Part shown: positions 26,726 to 34,633 of the stretch, one piece after another
How the letters are laid out: every line of letters starts with the position of its first letter
How positions within the stretch are numbered: the first letter of the stretch is position 1
Origin: Gemmatimonadota bacterium
Lineage (GTDB): Bacteria; Latescibacterota; UBA2968; UBA8231
NCBI GenBank assembly: GCA_018673255.1
Contig: JABHDC010000074.1
Location: 1-64,000, forward strand
Length of the DNA stretch: 64,000 nucleotides
Direction: 5' to 3'
Made by a program: the position numbers and the translations under genes
Notes under the pieces: generated by a model
What the model was told of the DNA's origin: nothing
Database searches by the model: none
What the model saw: only the letters and a program-made list of their open reading frames with translations

Positions 26726-27457
26726 TCAGGGCAGCGTGAAGTGGCCTGCGGCCACCTGTTCACATGTTGCCCGATAGCGTTCGGGGGTGTCGGTGGAAAG
26801 TAGCTGGCCCCGAAGGGGGTGTCCAACCAGTGGGCGCTTCTTCTGCAATGCTTCGGGAAACAGGTCAGCGGCAAAGTCCGGGGTCCCCGTGGCAGGGATC
26901 GTCTCCAGGAGTCGCTGTCCCATCCCATACACGCCCGCATTGATGTAGTAGTCGTCGAAGACTTCCTCCGGTGTCGGCCTCTCGATCAGACGGTCGACGT
27001 GTCCGGTTTCGTCGAGGCCGACAATCCCACGGTGTTGTGGATCCGGCATACGGACCAGCCCGATCGTTGCATCCGGGACCTCGTTGAGATGCTGATTCCA
27101 CAAGGCGCTGAGATCCGCATTGATGAGGTTGTCACCGTAGTAGACGAGAAAATCCTGACCCTCGAAGAATCCCGTCCGGTCGATCTCGCGTATGGCCCCC
27201 GCCGTACCCTGCAACTGCGGTTCATGGGCGTAGTCCAGACGCACACCGAATTCGCGGCCATCACCGAAGTGGCTGCGGATCGTGTCGGGCAGATGATGGA
27301 GATTGATGATGAGATCATCGAATCCATGGTTGGACAGAAGGCGGAGTGTGTGTTCCAGCAACGGCCGACCCGAGATGGGGATCATCGGTTTGGGCACGTG
27401 GTCGGTCAGGGGGCGCAGGCGTGAGCCGCGTCCGGCGGCAAGGATCACCGCTTTCAT
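26726..27457 (-). CDS. Sugar-1-phosphate nucleotidyltransferase (HddC/RmlA-like)
   Basis: A 243-aa NTP-transferase. MKAVILAAGRGSRLRPLT and VPKPMIPISGRPLLEH are the nucleotide- and sugar-1-phosphate-binding signatures; VYYGDNLINADL carries the metal-binding aspartate. Its length and lack of C-terminal extension fit heptose-1-phosphate guanylyltransferase or short RmlA-type enzymes. ATG 27457 overlaps the epimerase stop as ATGA; the longer frame is epimerase shadow. With the kinase and isomerase it would produce an NDP-heptose for surface glycan synthesis. Confidence 0.88.
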   Translation of the reverse strand: MKAVILAAGRGSRLRPLTDHVPKPMIPISGRPLLEHTLRLLSNHGFDDLIINLHHLPDTIRSHFGDGREFGVRLDYAHEPQLQGTAGAIREIDRTGFFEGQDFLVYYGDNLINADLSALWNQHLNEVPDATIGLVRMPDPQHRGIVGLDETGHVDRLIERPTPEEVFDDYYINAGVYGMGQRLLETIPATGTPDFAADLFPEALQKKRPLVGHPLRGQLLSTDTPERYRATCEQVAAGHFTLP

Positions 27458-28584
27458 CCTGCGACTTGTCCGGGTTGAACGCGCCGAAGGACACCAGCTT
27501 GCCTCATCTTCTCCTGCGAACGGGCGTAGAAGTCCGCCAGGTCGGGCTGCCGCCGCACCCAGTCCACATAGTCTCGATAGATGATCTGGAGAGGGATCTG
27601 GGCCTGCCACCCCAGTCGCTCCAGGGCGGCTGCGGTGGATACCGTGTGGCGTGTGTCGCCAAAACGATATTCACCGCTGACGACGGGTTCGATATCCTGC
27701 CGATCACAAGCACGGGCCAGCATCTGGGCCGCCTCGAGCACGGTCGTCGCTTGCTGTCCTGCCACGTTGAAGCATCGACCGATGGCGTCAGGGTGTTCGA
27801 GGCACATGACATTTGCCTGGGCCACATCCGACACGTGAACGTAGTCACGGCGTTGATGGCCATCTTCGTAGGCGATGGGGGGCTGGCCGTGCAACAGTCG
27901 CAGGGCGAAGATGCGGGCGATCCCACTGTAGGCATTGAAGAAGGAGTTACGGGGACCCTGGACGATGGAATACCGCATGTTCGTCACACCGATGTCGTAC
28001 TTCCGCCCGAGATTGAGCGACGTCAACTCGAGGGCGTACTTGGAGATCCCATAGGCGGTGTGGGGTTTGACGGTCTCTTCATCGATCAGGACGGGGGAGG
28101 CGATGGTATTGCAGGAAGGACATCGGATCTCCCATGCGCCCTGTGCCAGTTGATCGGCGGAGCGGAAATCGGCAAAGAACATCCCGTGCTGTCCGCACTC
28201 GTATTTCCCCTCGCCGTAGACGGATTGTGATGAGGCCAGCACGACCCGCTCAACGGGAAGGCGGTCACCGACGATGATCTCGAAAAGCAGGGCCGTGCTC
28301 GTCGTGTTCACGTCGTAGAACGTGCTGAAGTCGGGCATGTAGTCCTGATAGGCAGCCAGATGTACGACGCCGTCCACGTCGGCCAGGGCTCGGCGCATGG
28401 CGACTGGATCTCGCACATCTCCGCGGATCTTCTCCACATCCGGCAGATAGGATGGCCAGCCATGCGGATGCACACGCTCCTGCAGCAGATCCAGGATCCG
28501 CACATCGTAGCCCTGGCCCAGGAGTCGGTCGACTGTGTGGGAGCCAATAAAGCCGGCGCCACCGGTCACGAGAATGCGCTTCAT
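27454..28584 (-). CDS. NAD-dependent epimerase/dehydratase (dTDP-L-rhamnose 4-epimerase-like)
   Basis: A 376-aa extended SDR. VTGGAGFIGSH is the cofactor loop, SSQSVYGEG carries the catalytic serine region, and YGISK is the YxxxK. An insert with CGQHG and CPSC (about 138-165) is typical of the NDP-sugar epimerases annotated as dTDP-L-rhamnose 4-epimerase and may bind zinc. GEYRFGDTRHTV near 305 is a late family motif. It is the first gene of the heptose operon. The exact NDP-sugar is uncertain: rhamnose/talose or a heptose derivative. Confidence 0.87.
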   Translation of the reverse strand: MKRILVTGGAGFIGSHTVDRLLGQGYDVRILDLLQERVHPHGWPSYLPDVEKIRGDVRDPVAMRRALADVDGVVHLAAYQDYMPDFSTFYDVNTTSTALLFEIIVGDRLPVERVVLASSQSVYGEGKYECGQHGMFFADFRSADQLAQGAWEIRCPSCNTIASPVLIDEETVKPHTAYGISKYALELTSLNLGRKYDIGVTNMRYSIVQGPRNSFFNAYSGIARIFALRLLHGQPPIAYEDGHQRRDYVHVSDVAQANVMCLEHPDAIGRCFNVAGQQATTVLEAAQMLARACDRQDIEPVVSGEYRFGDTRHTVSTAAALERLGWQAQIPLQIIYRDYVDWVRRQPDLADFYARSQEKMRQAGVLRRVQPGQVAG

Positions 28585-28773
28585 ATCTTGCGGAATTCCG
28601 CCAGTGAGGGATCAGTGAATGGTGCCCAAATATAGTGTTTTCAGCCGGTTACGGCCGCTGTTCTAGAGACATTGGGATGTCCGGCGCCGGAGGACGCCTC
28701 GCCGGCAGATACGTGCCTGGGGCCCGGTGGTCGGCTGCCCCGGAATCAGCTCAATTCGGGCCGTGCCTTCTGC

Positions 28774-28802
28774 TTGACTTTCATTGGGCCCCCGGTTAGT
28801 TT
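28774..28802 (+). promoter_or_regulatory. Sigma70-type promoter for the ptsN-like/helicase operon
   Basis: TTGACT (28774-28779) and TAGTTT (28797-28802) with a 17-bp spacer. The 323-bp gap between the divergent epimerase and the PtsN-like gene holds nothing else I recognise. Confidence 0.5.
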
Positions 28803-28907
28803 GCCCGCCGTTGCGAAAGTGACCGCGCCTGACATACGCGGCACGATCTGTTCGTGTCCCATTCGTCGTCGATCCTGCCCCAAGCAAGGCCGTCACCGCT
28901 TCAGCTT

Positions 28908-29363
28908 ATGGAAAAATGGGACCGCATCCTGCGAGAGGACAATGTCGTCGTCGACCTCCAGTCGACGCGCAAGTTCGATGCCCTCCGTGAGTTATCGGCT
29001 GTCTTCGAAGACGACGACGAGATCGAGAATCCGAAGCAATTCCTCGCCGACCTGATTCGACGCGAACAGCAGAGCTCCACCGGAATCGGCAAGGGTGTTG
29101 CCGTGCCACACGCCCACGAAGATTCGATCGGGCGCCAGATTCTGGCGATCGGCATCTCCCGCGAGGGGATCGATTTCGACGCCATCGACAATGCCCCCGT
29201 CCACATCGTGGCATTGCTGGGCACGCCGAAGAAACACCAGAAACAGCACATGTCTCTGCTGGCCGAATTGTCCCGGCTCCTCCAGCAACAGCAGGTGCGT
29301 GACGATCTCGTCGAGGCTGCCGACGCCTCTGAAGTGCTGGCGATCTTCAAGTCCGGGTCGTGA
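28908..29363 (+). CDS. PTS EIIA (PtsN/fructose-type) domain protein
   Basis: A 151-aa EIIA-like domain. GKGVAVPHAHED places the phospho-accepting histidine at H68 (PH), as in PtsN. EIIA-Ntr proteins are phosphorylated by a PTS relay and regulate K+ transport, nitrogen or stress responses instead of importing sugar. The ATG at 28908 begins the domain cleanly; an in-frame GTG at 28854 would add 18 residues, and neither has a strong ribosome-binding site. No EI or HPr gene is in the window. Its stop overlaps the AddB-like start as GTGA, so it is translationally coupled to a DNA-repair operon, which is unusual. Confidence 0.85.
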   Translation: MEKWDRILREDNVVVDLQSTRKFDALRELSAVFEDDDEIENPKQFLADLIRREQQSSTGIGKGVAVPHAHEDSIGRQILAIGISREGIDFDAIDNAPVHIVALLGTPKKHQKQHMSLLAELSRLLQQQQVRDDLVEAADASEVLAIFKSGS

Positions 29364-31534
29364 CATCGGCCGCATCTGATCGCGACGATGTTGATCGGGG
29401 CGATGCCGATCGGGTAGATCGGATCGACTCTGTTCCCGAGGCTGTGCTGGATCGCCTGGTTGCTCCCACGGCGGGGCGACTGTGGATCGAGTCTCCTCAG
29501 GGCCCGATCGCTCGGCAACTCATGCTGCATCGCCTGCAAGGCTGGCTCAATCAGGGCGTGCCGCCGCGCCAGATTCTGGTGCTGTTACCCCAGCGTGATC
29601 GACGTGAACAATACCGATCCACTCTGGCATCCTCCCTGAAGGATCCTTCCAAGGCCGCCGCTGTTGGCATTCAGACATACTACGGCCTGGCTTCCAAGGC
29701 GGTGCGACTGCTCTGGCCGGATGTGGCAGCCGCGGCGGGGTTTGCCCACCCACTGGATCCCCCTGTCTTCCTGACCTACGAGACGGCCCAGTATCTGATG
29801 AGCCAGATCGTCCAGCCCCTGCTGGGCGAAGGGTTCTTCGAGGGCATGGCCATGCGGCCACAGCGCATCCTTTCTCAACTGCTCGACAATCTCAACAAAG
29901 CGGCCGTCAACGGGTATCCCATGCAGGAAGTTGGGGCGCGACTCAAGTCGGCCTGGGGCGGCGAGCGGGAGGACCTTCTCACTTTCGACCAGGTGCAGGT
30001 GTGTATCGATCGGTTCCGCGATCATTGCCTGCAGCACAATCTGCTCGATGTCTCTCTCGCCGTGGATCTGTTCCACCGATTCCTGCGAGAGCGTGAGGCC
30101 TGCGCCGCGTATCTGGCTCACTATCGTTTTCTGGCAGTGGAAGGGGTTGAGGAGTCGGTCCCTGTCGCTCAGGATTTCCTGGCGCATCAGCTGAGTCTCA
30201 GCGACTCGGCACTGATGGTCTATCGGCGTCACGGCGGCTTTCGTGTCTTCCTGGGAGTGGATCCGATCGGGGCGGCCCGTCTGCAGGAGGGCTGTGACGA
30301 GACCCTTCAGATCCCGTCGCAGGATCATCCCGTCGATCATCTGGCCGAGCATATCATCACCGATCTCGACGACCTGTCAGGCGATGGCAGCAGCCAGCGG
30401 CCCCATGCCGAGATCGCGGCCACGACCGTTGCCTCAATTGCCGCCCGGCATCGCGCGGGCATGATAGAAGCGGTCGCGAAAACTGCCGTGGAGCTGGTGG
30501 AGGCAGGCGCCGCTGAACCTGGTCAGATTGCCATCGTCGCGCCCTATGCAGACGGAGTTCTGCGATTCGTTCTGCAGCAGGCCCTGCGCGCAAAGGGCAT
30601 ACCCTTTTCCGTCGTGCGCCGCTTCGAGAGTCTGCGCGAGGAGCCCCTTGTGCGAGGCGCTCTCGCCCTGGCGGCCCTCGCTCACGATGACTGGACGATG
30701 CGACCTCACTCCTGGGATGTTGCAGAGGGTTTGTCGATTGCGCTGGATCTGGATCCGGTTCGTGCCGCCATATTGGGCCGGGCCGCATATGATCGGGGCA
30801 AGGGCGAGTTGCGCTCGATCGCCCAGTTGTCACAGGGCGATCTGGCAGAGCGTCTGACGCCAGGTCAGATGCAGGGATATGAGGGTCTGTGGTCCTGGCT
30901 GCAGCGCCTGCGGGGAGGCGAATCCATGCCCCTTGACCATCTCCTGCGACGCCTGTTTGGCGAGGTGCTCTCCCGACCTGATCTGGATCCGGGTGACGGG
31001 ACCCTCTTCGCGCGTTTCATCGCCTCGGCGGAAGCCTTCCGCAAGACCGCGCCCGCCCTGGGGTTGGAAGGCAGGCAGGTCGGCGAGCGTTATGCGGAGA
31101 TGGTGTCCGAAGGTGTCGTGGCCGCGGCCTATGAGACACCTATGGCACAGGCGGCGTCCGATGAGGTGCTCATCGTGGCGCCGGTCACGACCTACCTGCT
31201 GGATGAACGTCAGGTTCGCTTCCAATTCTGGCTGGATATCGGATCGATCCACTGGTGGGCGCCACCGCACCAGCCACTCACCAATCCTCACGTGCTGGCC
31301 CGCGACTGGCCACAGGGTCAGACGTGGACGGACCGTCTCGATTTTGGGCAACGCAACGATGTCCTGGGGCGACTCGTGCGAGGCCTGTGTGCTCGGGTCA
31401 CACAGACCGTCTACCTGTGCTGGAGCGAGTTGGAGGCGGCAGGTGAACCCCAGGACAGCCCGCTGCTGCACGCGGTGACAGACCTCGTCTTCGATGCGAG
31501 GGATCGTGTAATCGACGGGGAAGCCGATGGCTGA
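29360..31534 (+). CDS. AddB-like inactive helicase subunit of a RecBCD/AddAB-type complex
   Basis: A 724-aa SF1-helicase-like protein. The N-terminus GRLWIESPQGPIARQLMLH occupies the Walker A position but lacks GKT, followed by ILVLLPQRDRREQY, a typical AddB/RecC first-domain pattern. IAIVAPYADGVLRFVLQQAL resembles the second RecA-like domain. No PD-(D/E)XK or iron-sulfur cysteines occur at its C-terminus; those are in a separate gene downstream. I infer a motor-dead scaffold analogous to AddB/RecC. The GTG start overlaps the PtsN-like stop, and its end overlaps the helicase gene by 8 bp, supporting complex formation. Confidence 0.75.
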   Translation: MTSAASDRDDVDRGDADRVDRIDSVPEAVLDRLVAPTAGRLWIESPQGPIARQLMLHRLQGWLNQGVPPRQILVLLPQRDRREQYRSTLASSLKDPSKAAAVGIQTYYGLASKAVRLLWPDVAAAAGFAHPLDPPVFLTYETAQYLMSQIVQPLLGEGFFEGMAMRPQRILSQLLDNLNKAAVNGYPMQEVGARLKSAWGGEREDLLTFDQVQVCIDRFRDHCLQHNLLDVSLAVDLFHRFLREREACAAYLAHYRFLAVEGVEESVPVAQDFLAHQLSLSDSALMVYRRHGGFRVFLGVDPIGAARLQEGCDETLQIPSQDHPVDHLAEHIITDLDDLSGDGSSQRPHAEIAATTVASIAARHRAGMIEAVAKTAVELVEAGAAEPGQIAIVAPYADGVLRFVLQQALRAKGIPFSVVRRFESLREEPLVRGALALAALAHDDWTMRPHSWDVAEGLSIALDLDPVRAAILGRAAYDRGKGELRSIAQLSQGDLAERLTPGQMQGYEGLWSWLQRLRGGESMPLDHLLRRLFGEVLSRPDLDPGDGTLFARFIASAEAFRKTAPALGLEGRQVGERYAEMVSEGVVAAAYETPMAQAASDEVLIVAPVTTYLLDERQVRFQFWLDIGSIHWWAPPHQPLTNPHVLARDWPQGQTWTDRLDFGQRNDVLGRLVRGLCARVTQTVYLCWSELEAAGEPQDSPLLHAVTDLVFDARDRVIDGEADG

Positions 31535-33791
31535 GTCGGGCGGATTTCGGCCGCGCGCCGGTCAGCGGGAGATCCTCGCATACGAAGGTGGGCGACTCGG
31601 CGTCGCTGCGGTGCCCGGCAGTGGCAAGACGGCGACGATCGCGGCACTGACCGCCCGTCTGCTCGAGCAGCGCGTGCACGGCGAGGGCCCCCTGGGCCGT
31701 CGGGGGCGTGTTCTGGTGGTGACCTATCAGAATGCCGCGGTGGATACCTTGCGCGGACGGATTGGGGCCCGCCTGCGTGAGCGGGGGTTGCCGGCCACCG
31801 GTTACGATGTGCGCACACTGCACAGTCTGTCCTTCGGACTCGTGCGGGCCTATCCCGGCCACGTGGGCACGACGACGGACTTCCGCGTTCTGGACGAGTC
31901 CTCGACGAATGGATTCATTGACCGAGCCGTCGGCGACTGGAATCGCGTCAATGTGCCCGTGTGGGGGCGTCTGGCACCGGGCGAGGGCGACGTGTATGAC
32001 GAACGCTGGGAGGGGCAGTGGCAGCGGATCGCCAGATCTCTGGCTTCCACGGTGATCGCCAGCGCCAAGAATCTACGCCTGGATCCGGCCAGTACACTGC
32101 GTTTGGCCCAGACAGAGAAGGCCACCGAATCGCAGGCCCTGGCGCCCCTGCTGGTCCGGATCGGCGCGCAGATCTATGAATCGTATCAGCAACAGGTCGA
32201 GACGTCCGGCGGGATCGATTTCAACGATATGGTACGGCTCGCCGTGTCACTGCTTGAGGGGGCCGAGGATGTTGCCGCGCGTCTCGCGCAGCGGTGGCCT
32301 GTCGTTCTGGAAGACGAAGCACAGGACAGCGTACCGCTGCAGGAAGAGCTTCTCGGTCGACTGACTCAGCCCACGGGAAACTGGATCCGTGTGGGAGATC
32401 CGAATCAGTCGATTACGAGCACATTTACTTCCGCCGATCCCCGCTTGTTGCGCGGATTCCTCGATCGAGCGGATGTGCAGGCCATCGAAATGTCGATCTC
32501 CGGTCGATCTGCACCTGCTATTCTGGATCTGGCCAACGACCTGGTCCGCTGGACGTGTGACCGCTATCCGCTGGAAGCGATCCGTTCACGAGCCTTTCGA
32601 GATCAGGCCCTGCGCTCCACGGATCCGGGAGATCCGCAGCCCAATCCGGAGGATGCTGAGGGACAGGGAATTCTGTTTCGCCCCTTCGAACACCGTCACC
32701 AGGAGCTCATCGACGCAAGCAGACGCGCGGCTCGTTTCTGTACCTCGCAGCCTGAGATGACCGTGGCGATTCTCGTGCCGACGAACAAGATGGGATTCGA
32801 TGTAGCAGAATCGCTGCGGGAACTCGGGATCCATTTCGACGAACGGTTGCAGAGCTCTCGGCAGGCGCGTTCAATCGTCGACACGATGGCTCGCGCCCTG
32901 TCACTGATCGCGCAACCGGCCAATGCGCGCGCCTTGGAGAGAGCCTGGCAGGCGGTTCAGATGGCGGCTGGTGAAGAGGACAGCGACGATCGAGCCGCAC
33001 GGCTGTTGCGCAGCTGCTATCGTCCCGAGATCCTGCTGGCGCCAGTGGCCGATGACGGCCTGCAGACATCTGATGCATTCCCGCCCGTGTCGGATATCGA
33101 ACCGGACACGTGGCACCGGATCGGAGAATTCTCAAAGCGTGTGATGAAGTGGCTTCCTGCCGCATCATTGCCCGTCGATCAACTGACGATGGCCCTGGCT
33201 CACGATCTTCTGCCCGAAGATGATCTGGCCACGGCGCACGAGATCGCCATGTATCTGCGTCGTTTGAGCGACGAGAATCCAGCCTGGCGGTTGCCGGAAC
33301 TGGTGGCTGAACTCGGTGATGCGGCGGTGGGCCGATCGCTGCTGTCGCAGGAGGATGGCAGCTTCGAACCGCAACCCGGGCGAATCACGCTGACGACGCT
33401 TCACAAGGCCAAGGGATTGGAGTGGGACCTCGTATACGTGCTCGGTGTCGATGCGGTGGAGTTTCCGGCTTCGCTGGAAGATGACTTCCGCGGCCATCAA
33501 CAACACCTGGGTGGAGACCCGGCGCAGATGGCTCGTGTGTGGTTGCTGGATGCAGCCGATGGTGAGACGAGTGGGCGCGATGGCACGAGCGAAGGACGGC
33601 TCGATACGATCGCTGAACGACTTCGACTCCTCTACGTAGCTGTCACACGCGCGCGCCGCTATCTGTCATTGAGCTACAGCCAATACGTGCCTGTCGGGCA
33701 GCGAACCCGCCGCGTGGAGCCGGCTCTGGCCTTCGAACAACTACAGACACTCTACCACGCCCGCCGTGTGGCACCTGAGTCGTCATCGTGA
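31527..33791 (+). CDS. UvrD/Rep-family ATP-dependent helicase (AddA-like motor)
   Basis: A 754-aa SF1A helicase. All motifs are visible: Walker A GSGKT (31-35), motif II EDEAQD, motif III VGDPNQSI, motif V TLHKAKGLEWDLVYVLG, and motif VI LLYVAVTRARRY. EDEAQDS and the short length resemble the split AddA-type helicases that travel with a separate AddB-like protein and nuclease, rather than UvrD/PcrA. No nuclease domain is fused. It overlaps the nuclease gene downstream by ATGA-like spacing (33788-33791, GTGA). It would unwind DNA ends for recombination repair. Confidence 0.9.
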   Translation: MAESGGFRPRAGQREILAYEGGRLGVAAVPGSGKTATIAALTARLLEQRVHGEGPLGRRGRVLVVTYQNAAVDTLRGRIGARLRERGLPATGYDVRTLHSLSFGLVRAYPGHVGTTTDFRVLDESSTNGFIDRAVGDWNRVNVPVWGRLAPGEGDVYDERWEGQWQRIARSLASTVIASAKNLRLDPASTLRLAQTEKATESQALAPLLVRIGAQIYESYQQQVETSGGIDFNDMVRLAVSLLEGAEDVAARLAQRWPVVLEDEAQDSVPLQEELLGRLTQPTGNWIRVGDPNQSITSTFTSADPRLLRGFLDRADVQAIEMSISGRSAPAILDLANDLVRWTCDRYPLEAIRSRAFRDQALRSTDPGDPQPNPEDAEGQGILFRPFEHRHQELIDASRRAARFCTSQPEMTVAILVPTNKMGFDVAESLRELGIHFDERLQSSRQARSIVDTMARALSLIAQPANARALERAWQAVQMAAGEEDSDDRAARLLRSCYRPEILLAPVADDGLQTSDAFPPVSDIEPDTWHRIGEFSKRVMKWLPAASLPVDQLTMALAHDLLPEDDLATAHEIAMYLRRLSDENPAWRLPELVAELGDAAVGRSLLSQEDGSFEPQPGRITLTTLHKAKGLEWDLVYVLGVDAVEFPASLEDDFRGHQQHLGGDPAQMARVWLLDAADGETSGRDGTSEGRLDTIAERLRLLYVAVTRARRYLSLSYSQYVPVGQRTRRVEPALAFEQLQTLYHARRVAPESSS

Positions 33792-34633
33792 GCGATCTGG
33801 TCCTGAGTCAGAGTGCCATCGACACCTTCGATCGGTGTGCCCGCCGATTCTACCTGCGCTACGTTCGCGGTCTCGACTGGCCGGCGCCGCTGACCTCTAC
33901 GGAGCTCGAGTTTGAGCAGGCCATGCGGCGTGGTGAGCATTTCCATCTCCTCATTCAGCAACACGCACTGGGGATGGAGGTGACGCCGATGGTCGAAGCC
34001 AGTGGTGATCCAGTCCTGCGCGGCTGGTGGGACAGCTTCCTTCACACAGCCCTGACCATGATGCCAGAGAATCTGCAGGCAGACTTCACGGAAGTTGAAC
34101 TCGCCACTGACCTGGACGGGGTCACGCTTGTGGCAAAATTCGACCGGCTCACCGTGGAGGGCAGTGGTGTGTTGCGCATCTTCGACTGGAAGACGGGATT
34201 GCCAGGCAGTCGTGAACGCCTGGCGCAGACCTGGCAGAGCGTGGTGTATCGGTTCGTCGCTGCCGAACGTGGGGCACAGCTGCTGGCCGGGGCAGAGGAG
34301 GTCGAGATTCAGCCGGAGTCCGTGGAGTTGATCTACTGGCATGCGCGCGAACCCGCGACGCCCGTGCGACTGCCCTATGACACGGGAGCGCACGAGCAGG
34401 GGCGTGCGAGGCTGGCAAAGATCGTCGGCGAGATGGCTTCCCTCATGAACGCAGGTGACGAAGAGGTCTTTGGCCGAACGCCGGACGAGGCCGAGTGTCG
34501 ACACTGTCCTTTCCGTTCCTACTGCGAACGAGGTCGCGAAGCGGCACCGATCATGGATCCGGAATCGATGCCAGAGGGGGAAGAGTTGATGCGCCTGGGA
34601 GACGCGGATGGTATCACGGACCCTGAGAACTGA
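33788..34633 (+). CDS. PD-(D/E)XK nuclease with predicted iron-sulfur cluster (RecB/Cas4-like)
   Basis: A 281-aa nuclease of the RecB/AddB C-terminal family. LSQSAIDTFDRCARRFYLRY begins the fold with C17; H51/H53 fall in motif I; D119 (KFDR), D133 and K135 (FDWKTG) form the catalytic set, and QSVVY (Q150, Y154) is the C-terminal helix motif. C237, C240 and C246 (ECRHCPFRSYC) with C17 give the four-cysteine cluster layout of AddB and Cas4. It starts at a GTG overlapping the helicase stop. With its two neighbours it completes an AddAB-like set in three polypeptides. Confidence 0.88.
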   Translation: MSDLVLSQSAIDTFDRCARRFYLRYVRGLDWPAPLTSTELEFEQAMRRGEHFHLLIQQHALGMEVTPMVEASGDPVLRGWWDSFLHTALTMMPENLQADFTEVELATDLDGVTLVAKFDRLTVEGSGVLRIFDWKTGLPGSRERLAQTWQSVVYRFVAAERGAQLLAGAEEVEIQPESVELIYWHAREPATPVRLPYDTGAHEQGRARLAKIVGEMASLMNAGDEEVFGRTPDEAECRHCPFRSYCERGREAAPIMDPESMPEGEELMRLGDADGITDPEN

